64,000 nucleotides of DNA from Agapetus fuscipes (GCA_951799405.1 OX637352.1:15262820-15326819), one strand, 5' to 3'; positions 31,022 to 42,302 are shown, numbered from the stretch's first letter. Translations and numbers: made by a program. Notes: generated by a model from the letters alone, not told the origin.

Positions 31022-31525
31022 AAAAAAGCAACTTAGCTACACATATAGTGTAACTTCTTGCCTGCGTTATCCGCGAAGGGGTCGCATGTGGCGCTTCGGG
31101 ACCTATTAATTTTTACAGGTAAGGGGGCCGACCTCACACCAATCACTTTCAGTTGAAGTCGGAGTTTTCCCAGCTCCCGGGGGCTGGTTCTCATTTCTTG
31201 TGAAGGCTGAGTAAGCCTTTGAGATCGAACCCTTGCTCTCGGCATGGAATGCAAGCATTCTACCAATTGAGCTATCAACCTTTTTACGAGCTTGATCGTC
31301 GTCGCTACAAAGCGACAATTCTCAAGCAAGACCCAGTTGCTGTAAGGCTGGATGGACCTTTGGTGACCGGTCATTGGTGAAGGTTTTATGAATTTTTCAA
31401 CCCAGCGAAGAGCAAATTTGAAAATATAAACGGTATATTTTTTGTGCTCCGCCGGGAATCGAACCCACAACCTTCCCATTCAGAGTCTGAAGTGTTACCA
31501 CTGAACTACGGACCGGTCAATACAG
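31022..31525 (-). mobile_element. Compound SINE: SINE-A plus SINE-B, complete, reverse orientation
   Basis: From 31525 downward on the minus strand: a tRNA-like head (B-box GGTTCGATTCCCGG), the SINE-A body to CAAGCTCGTAAAAA, then the second tRNA-like unit (GATAGCTCAATTGGTAGAAT), the SINE-B body, and GTAGCTAAGTTGC with an A-rich end. The junction is the same as at 11.30 kb, so the dimer is a propagating unit. Confidence 0.85.
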
Positions 31526-32336
31526 ATGATTGAATTAGTTTTAGCGCCTTTAGTTCTGGACTTTGAAATCCACCAAGGCCAAACTACTCCACTTGCCGAT
31601 AGAAGTCTTGGTCTGGGACCTGCTGTCGTTTTGCGGCTTACCGAAACGTTACCTCCTTATTCCAATGTTTTCTTTTACAGGTATTTTACCACAATACCCT
31701 TACTGGAAAACTCCTCGGGAAACAAATAAGGGCAACTGGAACGATTCAAGGGAACCGTTTTAAATCTTTTTCATTTAAAAAAGATAAAGAAATGAAGAGG
31801 GGAGACTTCCAGGAAGTTAGTAACAACGAAGGAAGCATGTGTGTCGTCAAGTGGAGAGACAATAAATCTGTTCTGTTGGCATCCACTCACTCCGGGTCAG
31901 AGGCACTGCAAACAGTGCCAAGGTGGGAGAACAAATAAAAGCAGGATGTCCGTCTAGTATAAAACAATATAACCAGCAAATGGGTGGAGTGGATCTGTGT
32001 GACCAGACGATAGAAACGTATAGAACTTGGCTGAAGACAAAAAAGTGGACACTCAAAAGTGATTCTCCACTTTTTTGATCTTGCCATTGTCAACTCATGG
32101 TTTGAGTATAGACAAGATTGCAAGACGAATAAGATGGAAAAATCTAAAGTGATGGACCTTCTTGACTTCAGACTAACAGAATTTGGGAGTACTTGCTCGG
32201 TGGAGCTACGAGGAATAGAAGCCGAGATGATTTTGAAGCTGCAGATATGCCAACAACCATGGAGTTCTATTAAATGGAGAGGCTATTTATTTGATTTAGT
32301 TCTAAACACTGTGATCCATACAGTCACTGAAATCTA
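31526..32336 (+). pseudogene. piggyBac transposase remnant
   Basis: Frames give LVLDFEIHQGQTTPL, GLGPAVVLRL, VFFYRYFTTIPLLE, GTIQGNRFK and VVKWRDNKSVLLAST. Further on come YNQQMGGVDLCDQTIETYRT and WTLK...FFDLAIVNSWFEY. The order is that of a piggyBac DDE domain. The expected catalytic Asp in VFFDNFFT is Tyr here, and there are at least three frameshifts, so it is inactive. Confidence 0.8.
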
Positions 32337-33170
32337 ATTTCGCCAGACATTGTCTCTTGTTTTGTCTCGCTCGCACAACATACGTTTTTTGTTGTTGTCC
32401 TTTTCTATCACGTTATGTGTCTCTACTCCGTCGTTAATTTATGTAAGCAGGTAATGTTGCTAGGAAACGAATTGTTGATGTTATTTTCCTTGAAAACATA
32501 ATTTAGTGTTGTCAAAGGTTTTGAAAATATCTGATACTTTTTAATGCTTCTGTTCCATAAACGTAAATATTTTACTTAATGTTACGTAATTACTTGTGAA
32601 AATTATTTCAATTACATTTTATTTAATTTTAAGTTTTCAATGATGTTAGGAGTAATATCTTTAGAAGACAAAGTAAAAAAATATTCTTTTAAATCCAATT
32701 TCATTGAAATATAAAAGGATAAATGAAACAAAAAGTGTAGGGTAGAAATTGAAATTTTGAATTTTGAAATACAGACCACTTCAAATACATACATTTTACA
32801 AAAAAAAAATGTTCTCATGTGACGGTATCAGATACTGTATTTTATGATCATCGCATCTCTATCACTAAAAATGGCTGACGGTTTGACAGCGGGGCTGTTG
32901 TTTTGTGGCTAAAGGTATCGGCAGATACAATATCAATTGAATTTACTTAAATATTAATATTCACTGGTAATTACGAGTGAAAAGTTACTCCAGATTTTTT
33001 ATTACAATTTCTCGTATTGTTTGTGCATTTGGAAAATGTGTGGCTTGGCATTTTTACGATTTTTTTTTCCAGTTAGGAAACACACCTGTTAATAGTTGGA
33101 AGGTTACTGATAGACTGAATTCGGATTTTTGTATGATGAGTGGGGTAGCGCATTTCTAATTCACAAAGGA
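32337..33170. other. No gene seen
   Basis: AT-rich region. No supported frames or repeats recognised. Confidence 0.5.
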
Positions 33171-33299
33171 TTGCTTTCTCAGCCTATCCAGTCCTTATAA
33201 ATCCATGCCAACAACTACAAATACACTCCAGCTGTAAAACAACCACGGACACAACACATGATGGGTATAATCACTGGCCGACTGTTGATGACCTGAAAG

Positions 33300-33960
33300 C
33301 TCCAAGAGCTTGCAGGTTAGGAGGTTTGCTCCAGTTTTTTCCACCTGAGGCAGATAAGGCGTATTCGCAGCTGCTTACCTGTTGATGCAGCAAGAACTCT
33401 GGTGAATGCGTTGGTGGTCTCAAGGTTGGACTCTGCAACAGCCTGATGCTTGGGCTTCCTAAGGTGCAACTAACAAGATTGCAGTCCGTTTTTAACACCG
33501 CAGCAAAAGTGATTTTGGGAGGCAGTAGAACTGACCATGTCACTCCTCTATTGCAGAATCTTCACTGGCTGCGTGTCCCGGAGAGAGTGGAATACAAAAT
33601 GTGCCTGTTGGTATTTAAATCACTCAGAGGAACGGCCCCTTCTTACTTAGCCGAACTATGTAAGCTTGACGAGATTTAAGATAAGCGGTGCACTCTTCGC
33701 TCGGCGCAGAGTGATGCTATCAACAAGCTGAAAATGCCATCTCGACGGAGCAGAACGGGCTTTGGGGATAGGGCGTTCAGTTCGGCGGGACCGTTGTGCT
33801 GGAACCGGCTGCCTTTGAAGCTGAGGACGGAAACCAGCGAGGAGCGCTTCAGGAAGGAGCTGAAGACCACCATCTTCACAAGAAGAGAGTGAGTGGTGGG
33901 CGCCCTTGGGGTGGGTACTAAACGGCGCCCAAAAGAAGAAAGAAAAAAGAAGTCATCCAA
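33300..33960 (+). pseudogene. L2/CR1-like LINE ORF2 C-terminus and 3' end
   Basis: The frame reads LPKVQLTRLQSVFNTAAKVI, LQNLHWLRVPERVEYKMC and APSYLAEL. After a TAA at 33679 it resumes SRRSRTGFGDRAFSSAGP, ending at KTTIFTRRE. The 3' end has a perfect stem GGGCGCC...GGCGCCC (33900-33931). This is a second family variant, compared with 25.2 kb. The RT domain is missing. Confidence 0.75.
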
Positions 33961-34089
33961 ATATATATATATATATAAGGATGCAAGAGCCGGTCCAGAA
34001 CCAGATGCACTAAATCATATACATATATCTATGTTTAAACAAAGATTCAAATTGTTTTTTTATTTTCCACAATTAATTTATTATTCGTA

Positions 34090-34350
34090 TTCCTTGACTT
34101 ATAATACCTATAACTATAGGTTAGTATGAGGCTGACCACCCATACTGTAAAAAATGGTTCACTTTGCCAATGTCACCCCTGTGTCAGGCATGGTCGGCAA
34201 AAGTTGTGGGGCTTATGTTCAAGTGAGATTGGGTTTTTTATACTGTAGGTCCACATGCGGCATGTGTGAGCGCGAAATTATGTGTGCTGCTTGTGGGAAT
34301 GCATTTGATATGAGTCTCAAATGATACATATCTCTGCAGCTTAGATTTAG
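34090..34350 (+). mobile_element. 3' end of (GATTA)n-tailed LINE
   Basis: It starts at CCTTGACTTATAA and contains GCTGACCACCCATACTG, CACCCCTGTGTCAGG and GAGCGCGAAATTATGTG, ending at GCAGCTTAGATTTAG. Confidence 0.8.
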
Positions 34351-34869
34351 ATTTATAACACAGAGAAAATGAAAAATTCATAATTTCCGAGCGGGTTCAT
34401 TGGGTTCGGGAAAAAAACTCTATTCACGGATTACTTTTAACCCCTCGAGCGCCGGAACGCGGATCCGTGCTCATAGTACTATACGCGATTTTTTTTATTT
34501 TTCTTTAGTTTTTACACAGCAATAAGATCGAAAATCGCATGAAGTACTGCTATTGGATAGAACCATCCACCAATAAATTCAAAGCATTCATTTTTGTTTG
34601 TAGGTATTTAAAACATAATATTTAAGTTGACCTTGAAAACCGACTGTTGAAAAAGCCGAATTCCACAATTTGTTGACATAACACTAACACAATCAAACTT
34701 TTTTTTTGTGTAAATAATAAGGGTCATTAACTTCTATTTTTTGCGATGTATTGTGACCCCTGACAAGCGCAATCTCTCCATTGCTATTCACTTTCCGTAT
34801 TTTTTTTATTTTTCAATTGTTTCAATAAAAATCATTTCAAGTCATTGAAATTCGTTACAAGTCATTGTC
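34351..34869. other. Unrecognised, probably Penelope-like terminal repeat at right end
   Basis: No gene. The right end leads directly into a hammerhead motif, so part of this may be a Penelope-like terminal repeat. Confidence 0.35.
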
Positions 34870-34905
34870 CTGATGATGCCTTGTAGGCGAAAGTGCTAGA
34901 CAGAA
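34870..34905 (+). ncRNA. Hammerhead ribozyme motif of Penelope-like type
   Basis: CTGATGA (34870-34876), a short stem GCC-TTGTA-GGC, and GAAA (34889-34892) followed by GTGCTAG. Core residues match the minimal hammerhead found in Penelope-like terminal repeats. The outer stem was not verified. Confidence 0.55.
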
Positions 34906-35091
34906 ATAATTTGATTAATATAAAATAAAATGAACATAAAAATATGTTTTTTTTGTCCACCTATTCTTCATACACACCGCAAGGTACTTTTTCCATACAA
35001 TTTTTAATATATACATTTTTTTCAATAAAAATAAAGTTAATATTCAAATACGTACTTTTTGTGAACCGCCCTTTGTTTTTACAAACCATTT

Positions 35092-35395
35092 GACCGGTCC
35101 GTAGTCCAGGTGGTAACGCTTCGGACTCGTAACTGGAAGGTCGTGGGTTCGAATCCCGGCGGAGCACAAAAAATATACCTTTTATATTTTCAAATTTGCT
35201 CTTCGCTGGGTTGAAAAATTCATAAACCTTTACCAAAGACCGGTCATCAAAAGGTCCATCCAGCCTTACAACAACTGGGTCTTGCTTGAGAATTGGCGCA
35301 TTCTATAGCGACGACCAAGCTCGCAGAGGGCTCTTGAGGTGTGATACACACAAAAACAGCGCTCACCAAATAAATCAGCCTAATTTAATTTTGTT
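35092..35395 (+). mobile_element. SINE-A (tRNA head, LINE-type tail)
   Basis: Full tRNA-like head with GGTTCGAATCCCGG, body, and tail GAGGGCTCTTGAGGTGTG...AACAGCGCTC, ending in AATAAATCAGCCTAATTTAA. One of the best preserved copies. Confidence 0.9.
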
Positions 35396-35726
35396 TTTAA
35401 TATGGGTGATTTTGACATGCAAACTCACCACTGTCCAAAAGTGAAATGCAAACTCACCACTGTTCATCACATTATCATCTAATTTAGTCATTTAGATTAC
35501 TTTAATGCAAATAATACATATCTACAAAGTATGGTATGTCCATTAACAATTTTATAAACATTGCATGTCTTAAAAATATATAAATAATAAAGCTATTATT
35601 CAAATTATTTGATTTCCCGTATTGTGACTTTGATGGACAGTGGCGTGTTTGCTTTTAAACGACTCATCTCAGGTAGCTCATCTATTTGACAGACAAATTA
35701 AGATTGTTGATAAGAAAAAAAAAAGA

Positions 35727-37423
35727 TTAACGCTCAGAGTGTGTTAATTTGTGAGACTTCAAACTGCTTAATTGAATTGATTTAAAATCACACAGATCAC
35801 ATGCAAATCGTTTGTGCTGAGAGTGCGTAAACATGTGAACTTTCAAGTTGGCCGAGTGAACGGTTTTAAAAGAACACTGATCACAAGCATACGGTTTAGA
35901 ATCCAAGTGCGTTAAAACGTGAACTTTAAAGTTGCTCGGATATCCTGTTGTATAATCACACTGATCACAAGCCAACAGCTTATCCGCTGAGTGTTTAAAC
36001 ATGTGATATTTCAAACATCTTGATTTTGTGCTTTTATAATCACAATACTTACAAGAATATGGCTTATGCACAGAGTGTGTCATTTTGTGATACCTCAGCC
36101 TGTCTAATCGTGTTGATTTATAATCACACTGATCACAAACGAATGCTTTGTGCTCAGAGTGTGTTAATTCGTGTCTTTTTAAATTAGATAGAGAAGTTGA
36201 TTTGAAATCACACCGATCACAAACATATCCTTTATAATCAGAGTGTCTTAATATGTGAGTTTTCAAGCTGCTTACGTGTTTGGTTTTAAAATCACACTGA
36301 TCACAAGCAAACGGTTTATGCTCAGAGTGGGTTAATTTGTGAGTATTTAAAATTATTACTTGGGTTGCTTTAAACTCACACTGATCACAAGAAAATGGCT
36401 TGTCTTCACAGTGCATTAATTTGTGTTTTTTTAAGCAGCTTAATAAAATTGATCTATAATCACACTCATCACATTCAAATTGTTTATCTTCAGAGTGCCT
36501 TTTTATGTGTGTTCTCAAAACGCCCAAGGTTTTGGCCTTGTAATCACACTGATCACAAGCAAAAGGCTTATTCTCAGAATGTGTTGATTGGTGTCTTTTT
36601 AAATTGCTTGCATCAATCGATGTAAAATCACACTGATCGCAAGTAAATCGCTTCTGCCCAGCGTGTGTTAATATGTGAGCTTTCAAAGACCCCTTGGTTT
36701 TGGATTTATAATCACACAGATTACAAGCATATGGCTTGTGTTCAGAATGCATTACTTTGTGCCGTTTTAAGCTGTTTGATAGAAAAGATTTAAAATCACA
36801 CTGATCACAAACAAATGGTTTATGATTAGAGTGCCTTTTTTTGTGGATTTTCATAACTCCCAAGGTTTTACTTCTATAATCACACTGATCACAAGCAAAT
36901 GGCAACTGCTCGGAGTGCATTACTTTGTGTCTTTTTAAACTATTTGAAAATTTTGATGTGAAATCACACTGATCACAAGAATATTGCTTAGACTTAGAAT
37001 GTCTTTTTTTGTGAACATTCAAGATTCCCAAAGCTTTTGTTTTATAATCACACTGATCACACGCAAATGGTTTTTCCTCAATGTGTGTTAATTGGTGTCT
37101 TCTTAAACAGCTTAAAATAACTGATTTGTAATCACACTGATCACAAGCAAATGGTTTATACTCGGAATGTGTCAATATATGAGCTTTCAAAACGTCTAAA
37201 GCTAGGGCTGTATAATCACAATAAGCACAAGCAAACGATTCCTCGTCAAAATTTGTTAATTTTTGTGTGTGGGTATTATTTCTCGATCCAGAAGCACCTT
37301 TGTATGTTTCCTTGCAGCAACTGAACATCTGATGGATCCTCAGGAGTTTTCTTTCATTGACTTTGTAGCTGCAGGCATGGCACACATGATCCACCTTGAC
37401 TGAGTCCCTCTCACAACTGGCAG
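35727..37423 (-). CDS. C2H2 zinc-finger gene B, terminal exon (18 fingers)
   Basis: The exon opens after TTTACAG at 37424 with two bases completing a split codon. It reads SCERDSVKVDHVCHACSYK, an atypical Cys-rich start, and then 18 consecutive C2H2 fingers of the form FACDQCDYKS...LKRHKLTH, ending SHKLTHSER. Linkers are HSEHKPF-like rather than TGEKPF. With exon 1 at 47223-47469 (phase 1 donor) it makes about 647 residues. It is probably a sequence-specific nuclear DNA-binding protein; target unknown. The 10-kb intron between the exons contains the Harbinger element. Its tandem paralogue is at 51.7-55.9 kb. No defect seen. Confidence 0.85.
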
Positions 37424-37557
37424 CTGTAAATATAACATTGCTAATTAGTTATTTACACTTTAAACTCAAGTACTTAATGTTGCATTGAGCAGATTTCATT
37501 GTCGAATTTTAGAAAAAAATAGAGTGAATAGTAAGCTGGTTAAGGGATTGTATGTCT

Positions 37558-37682
37558 GATGATGAGTTGATGATTTCTTTATAGCGCCGTTTCGTAATGC
37601 AGTCACTGGAAGGGCGCTTGTGCAAATGATGCCAGAAATTCGCTTGTCTTCAGTGCATTCCGCAACTTAACATGGTCCTCTA
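37558..37682 (-). mobile_element. L2/CR1-like LINE 3' end, reverse, interrupted by Harbinger
   Basis: Reverse complement matches 46100-46240 (ACACTGAAGACAAGC, then GCGCCCTT...AACGGCGCTATAAAG and a TCATCA tail). The LINE sequence resumes at 45497 on the far side of the Harbinger element. Confidence 0.8.
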
Positions 37683-38273
37683 GGGGCGTGTTCGGGGAGC
37701 TAGCTTGAGCACTGTGAGCGCTTAACAGTAAAATCATCGTTCGGGGAGCTCATTCTCTCACTCACAGCACACCTCCCCGAACGGTTTCAAGCGCGCTTTC
37801 AGCTGTCAAAACAAGCAACTGTCCAAACGTGGTCAAAACATGGCACAGCTAGCTCCTGATAAACGCAGAATTATAATAAAAGTCATTGCTCTCCTTGCCC
37901 AACAAGTAATGGAGTTACTTGATGATAGTGACGACGAAGAAGCTTCGGGAACCTTGCGTCGGAGAAGAAATATTCCAAGATTGAAAAATTATGTTGAGGA
38001 GGTTATACCGCGATGGACGGATTCTGATTTTAGATCTCATTTCAGGTATTTAAAGCAGAATATTTAGATTGCCTAATTCAATGTGATAATATGATTATAT
38101 GTATTATAACTGAATTGATTTTGTCACGCCTCTGCTAAATTTTTCATGGTTTATTTTTTCCGTAGGATGTCCCCAGAAACCTTCGACTACATCTATCTAT
38201 AATCTATAATCTAAGTTGCAAGGATATATTCATTTAAAGCTCTCAGATGTATGCCCACAAACAAACACGTGTA

Positions 38274-38517
38274 TTATTGATTGTAGAGGCATTAACTTTG
38301 TAATCGTTCATCATTAATGATAAAGGAAAAACAGTTTTGTTTTCGATTACGTGAGCATACCCTCACACAATGACACCCTCTAAGATTGATTCCGTTTCCA
38401 CACCATTTAGTATTAATTTATCCACCTGATGATGCGAACGGATGTTTGCGAAACCGGTTGTGGTTTATAAAAATATACTCACGTAATCGAAAACAAAACT
38501 GTTTTTCCTTTATCATT
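38274..38517 (+). mobile_element. Penelope-like insertion, 244 bp, with hammerhead and 11-bp target duplication
   Basis: AAACACGTGTA flanks both sides (38263-38273, 38518-38528). After a short leader containing GAGGCATTAACTTTGTAATC comes a 40-bp arm that is the perfect reverse complement of the 3' arm (ends ...CTTTATCATT). Between the arms lies CTGATGA-GCGAAC-GGAT-GTTTGC-GAAA (38426-38453), a well-formed hammerhead core. Confidence 0.75.
38426..38462 (+). ncRNA. Hammerhead ribozyme motif
   Basis: CTGATGA core, six-pair stem II (one G-T) with a GGAT loop, GAAA core, then CCGGTTGTGG. It matches the catalytic core of hammerheads in Penelope-like terminal repeats. Confidence 0.65.
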
Positions 38518-39205
38518 AAACACGTGTAGTTCGCGCTTACAAATGCTGATTGTGTACTTACAAATAAAATCCGAACTCAAATGAACATAAGCCCTGCAAC
38601 TCCTGCCGACATTCCCTGAAACAGGGGTGACATTGGCAAAGTGAACCATTTTTTACAGTATGTGTGGTCAGCCTCATACCAACCTATAAGTCAAGGAATA
38701 CGAGTAATAAATGACATTTAAGTTTACAAAAAAAACAAAAAAACCTTAAAAATAAATCTATACAAAAAAAAGTCAAAAATTTCTTATGCAAAAAATGTAG
38801 CAAACTAATAAACCAACATTACAAATCAGCATTGCAGATTAGCCGCCACTTCTTCCTGTCCTTGCATCCTTCTTTCATTTCATCCAGAGTCATAACCTTT
38901 TTCATACAAGCTCTCCTTTTATTATGACTCTGGATATCCCATTCACTCGCTATTTCGAAAATTTGGTCCATCCATACCTTTCTCGGTCTTCCTCTTCCAC
39001 GACATCCATCTATTCTAGCAACATATACTTTCTTCGTCAATCTTTCATCACTCATTCTCTCCATGTGCCCGAACCATCTTAACATACTTTTTTTAATCTT
39101 CACTTTCACACTTTCCCTTACACCACATTCTTCTCTTACAAAATCATTCCTCACCCTGTCACTTCGTTTTTTCCAAATCATACTTCTACTTCATACTTCA
39201 TTACA

Positions 39206-39470
39206 TCTATAATAATCTATAATCTAAGTTGCAAGGATATATTCATTCAAAGCTCTCAGATGTATGCCCACAAACAAACACGTGTAGTTCGCGCTTACAA
39301 ATGCTGATTGTGTACTTACAAATAAAATCCAAACCTCAAATGAACATAAGCCCTGCAACTCTTGCCGACATTCCCTGAAACAGGGGTGACATTGGCAAAG
39401 TGAACCATTTTTTACAGTATGGGTGGTCAGCCTCATACCAACCTATAAGTCAAGGAATAATAACATCCTT
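39206..39470 (-). mobile_element. (GATTA)n-tailed LINE 3' end, reverse
   Basis: A second copy inside exon 2 of the Harbinger transposase, nearly identical to the 38.2-38.7 kb copy. It carries GAACATAAGCCCTGCAACTC and ends at CCTATAAGTCAAGGAATAA. Confidence 0.8.
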
Positions 39471-41118
39471 AACATAATTCGCTCGAAGCTTGATCGAATC
39501 CTTCCTGGAACACAAACGATACCTCCAGAGAAGCAGCTTCTAATCACAATTTGGAGAATGGCAACGCCCGACTCATACAGGTAAGAAGTATCAATGGACC
39601 ATTGACAAAATGATATATTTTTTACAGCGGGCTAACGTCACAGGTCTATGTAACGTTTGCCCTAGGAACCCGGCCATGTGAAGATACAACTTTTTTTATG
39701 TCAATTAATGTGCAGACTTCATTGTATTGTATGAAATTATTGAAAAACTGTTAATTGTTGTAGGTCAATATGTGAGAAATTTAATGTAAGCAAGGCTACT
39801 GCGTTAGTATCCGTGCGAAGAATACTTCTAACCCTGGTTGCTCTAGCGCCAGCAATTATCAGATGGCCAACACGAGAAAGAGCAACAAACATTTCTGCTG
39901 GTTTTGAAGCCATCAGTGCATTTCCCAAAGTGCTTGGGGCCATTGATGGGACCCATATTCGCATTCCGGCGCCTAAAACAAACCCAGAAGCTTATATTAA
40001 TCGAAAGGGCTATCACTCGATACAACTTCAAGTAAGTAGTGTTTTCAAAAAATGGACTTAAAATTACATCAGCAGTATATAAAAGTGGTAATAAATGGTG
40101 AATTCTTTCTTCTAGGCAGTGTGCGATCATCAGGGAAGGTTTTGGATTGCTTGGTGGGTCATGTTGGCTCAGTGCATGACCAGCGTGTTTTTCGCCTCTC
40201 CGTAATCCAAGAATATCTTGGAGATAAAGTAAAATTCCCTGACGACACCCATCTACTGGGGGATGCAGCGTACAAGATACACGAGAATCTGCTCGTTCCT
40301 TTTCGCGACAATGGCCACCTGTCAATCCGCCAAAAAAAAATCAATTTTTGCCATTCGTCAGGAAGGATGGCAATTGAAAGAGCGTTTGGGCTCTTAAAAG
40401 GTCGATTCCGAAGTCTTTTGGACCGCTTGCCGATGACTCGGACTGACGAAATTCCAAACTTTGTTTTGGCATGCTGCGTTCTTCATAATTTTTGCCTTTT
40501 TAGAGGTGATGAATTAAGTGACTTGAACGTCTCTGAGGTAGAACCACAAAGGCTTAGTGAGCCATCTCTGGAGAGACACCAACGTGCTGCTGTAGCCAAA
40601 AGACGCTTCATTGAGAACTCTATACACGTAATATGTAACATATTCTTAATGAAGTGCAAAAATTTCTTTTTTTCCGACTCTCAGAGCAATTCTTTACCTT
40701 GCTGTATTCAAGATATGCTTTTAGCCTCAGTAACATCAACCACTTAAAATTTATGAAATGTTTCAAGGGAAACTTTGTTGAAAGTCTAGAAAAAAATATA
40801 TATGAAAACAAGCACTGTTTGATTCTACTTATTTTTATCTTTTCATTTTTTATGTTCCTCCTAATCATTGTATTTGTTTTGTTTCAAAATATTTACTTCT
40901 TCCTAGTTAGTAAAGGTATTGCTTTTTTCAGTGTTAATAAGTTTCATTAATTGATGAGGCATTCACTTTGTAACCTTTCATTTTTAAAAAATTAAAATTA
41001 AAAATAAAAACAAATTGTATAAGGCTACGGGGCGAGTAAAATTTAATAATGTACGACCGGTTTCGGAAACAATGTTTCCACGCACCCAATTTCACACAAG
41101 CTATCAAGTTTCCACTCC

Positions 41119-41862
41119 ATGCTTGAGAGACTTATCAGGACTCCACTAACAGATGCTGACCACAGAACCGAACTTGACACTATTAGACAAATTGCTTTCA
41201 ATAACGGATATGACATCAAAATAATAGACAAATTACTCAACAAAAAAACCAAAACAACACTATACAGACAACACATTTACCACTCTTATAACACTCGAGA
41301 GGACCTAGACCGACCTTGGAGGAAAGTACTATTCTTGGGTGAAATTTCTTCCAAAATCTCCAAGATTCTACCCGACTCTATCAGACCTGCGTTTTACACC
41401 AATAATAAATTGGGAAACTTACTTTGTAATTCTAAATCGAAAATGGACATTTTACAAAAATGTGGAGTATACGAAGTTCGGTGTGGCGACTGCAATCGAG
41501 TATACATTGGGCAGACTTGTAGAAGTTTAAAAATTAGAATGGACGAACACAGGTGTTGTCTATCTAATAATAACTTCTCCGAGTTTGCCAACCACATTAT
41601 AGAATCAGGACATACTTTTAATAAACATACAATCAAACTTCTTCATACAAACACATACAGACCGACTTTAACAGCTCTCGAGACCATAGAAATTAATAAA
41701 AATTCAAGTACTGTCAATTCCTTACTAAATAACTTTTTGATACCTAATCCATCTCCTCTCCTGACCTTGTTTCCTAGAAATAATAATAAATCTGTCACCA
41801 ACAATCCCAGCGCTCTGTTCCCTTCCTCACCCCTCCCCCCCTCCACTACTCCCACCCCTTAA
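41119..41862 (+). CDS. Penelope-like element C-terminal ORF with GIY-YIG endonuclease
   Basis: The 247-codon open frame corresponds to the last third of a Penelope-like polyprotein. After a linker (RPWRKVLFLGEISSKISKIL) there is GVYEVRCGDCNRVYIGQT, where VYEV and VYIGQT are the two halves of the GIY-YIG motif. CRSLKIRMDEH follows (conserved Arg), then a Glu in ALETIEINK. A Cys pair (CGDC) lies between the halves as usual in this group. The nuclease nicks DNA for target-primed reverse transcription. The RT domain has been lost by 5' truncation, and the proline-rich tail may be family-specific. The start codon is simply the first Met. Confidence 0.8.
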   Translation: MLERLIRTPLTDADHRTELDTIRQIAFNNGYDIKIIDKLLNKKTKTTLYRQHIYHSYNTREDLDRPWRKVLFLGEISSKISKILPDSIRPAFYTNNKLGNLLCNSKSKMDILQKCGVYEVRCGDCNRVYIGQTCRSLKIRMDEHRCCLSNNNFSEFANHIIESGHTFNKHTIKLLHTNTYRPTLTALETIEINKNSSTVNSLLNNFLIPNPSPLLTLFPRNNNKSVTNNPSALFPSSPLPPSTTPTP

Positions 41863-41915
41863 AAGAATGTTACACTAATTTATATTTTATTTTGTTAGTC
41901 AGTAATATTTTGTAC

Positions 41916-41955
41916 CTGATGATGGAAACATTGTTTCCGAAACCGGTCGTACATT
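41916..41955 (+). ncRNA. Hammerhead ribozyme motif
   Basis: CTGATGA, stem GGAAAC-ATT-GTTTCC (six perfect pairs), GAAA, then CCGGTCGTAC. It lies at the inner edge of the Penelope-like 3' arm. Confidence 0.65.
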
Positions 41956-42302
41956 ATTAAATTTTACTCGCCCCGTAGCTTTATACAATTTGTTTTTATT
42001 TTTAATTTTAATTTTTTAATAAGTTTCTTTATATTTTTTCTTAATGTTTTACTTTTCTTGATATATAATTTTTTGTACAAATTTTGCACAACTTTTTACT
42101 TAATTTTAATTGTTTCATTTCATACTGATAAATTACACTTAGAGCATTTTTTCCTGATTTCTTGTACTTCTTGGTAAATGATCTTGTAAATTAACATTAG
42201 TTTTCTTGGTTAATTCGTATACCTACTACATTACTTCATTTGTCTGTTAATCCTCTTAATGTAGGTATTATTTTTCTTATTTTGTATTGTTTGGTCTTAT
42301 AT

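Larger units (their letters stand above)
38197..39185 (-). mobile_element. (GATTA)n-tailed LINE with RTE-like ORF C-terminus, reverse
   Basis: The minus-strand frame 39181-38819 reads VKIKKSMLRWFGHMERM, LTKKVYVARIDG, GRGRPRKVWMDQIF, ending in RLICNADL. About 130 bp later comes the common 3' untranslated repeat, interrupted by a Penelope-like insertion at 38274-38517. A 9-bp TACATCTAT at both borders suggests the target duplication. It interrupts exon 2 of the Harbinger transposase. Confidence 0.8.
37840..40747 (+). pseudogene. PIF/Harbinger transposase gene (four exons), inactivated
   Basis: Exon 1 is 37840-38045 (MAQLAPDKRRII...DDSDDEEASG). Exon 2 is 38166-38196 plus 39471-39580, split by LINE insertions exactly between DYIY and NIIRSKLD. 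Exon 3 is 39764-40031 and exon 4 is 40116-40747. All introns are GT-AG. The catalytic domain shows D in LGAIDGTHIRIP, D in HLLGDAAYK, and E in MAIERAFGLLKGRF; CCVLHNFC follows. Two lesions disable it: the LINE pair in exon 2 and a single-base loss in a T-run at about 40139-40143. It would have cut and inserted the element at 3-bp sites together with its Myb partner. Confidence 0.85.
40946..42015 (+). mobile_element. Penelope-like element, 5'-truncated, with inverted arm and 12-bp target duplication
   Basis: TTAATAAGTTTC flanks both sides (40934-40945, 42016-42027). It starts with the leader GAGGCATTCACTTTGTAACC. Next comes an arm (about 40978-41078) that is the reverse complement of 41924-42015, and then a coding region for the GIY-YIG part. 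The 3' arm holds a complete hammerhead core at 41916-41942; the inverted arm keeps only its GAAA half. No reverse transcriptase remains. Confidence 0.85.

Noticed and set aside
32612..32818. Minus-strand 68-codon frame
   Set aside because: Low-complexity hydrophobic and lysine-rich translation of AT-rich DNA with no support.
35727..37394. CRISPR-like array because of regular 84-bp repeats
   Set aside because: The period is 28 codons and encodes C2H2 fingers in frame.
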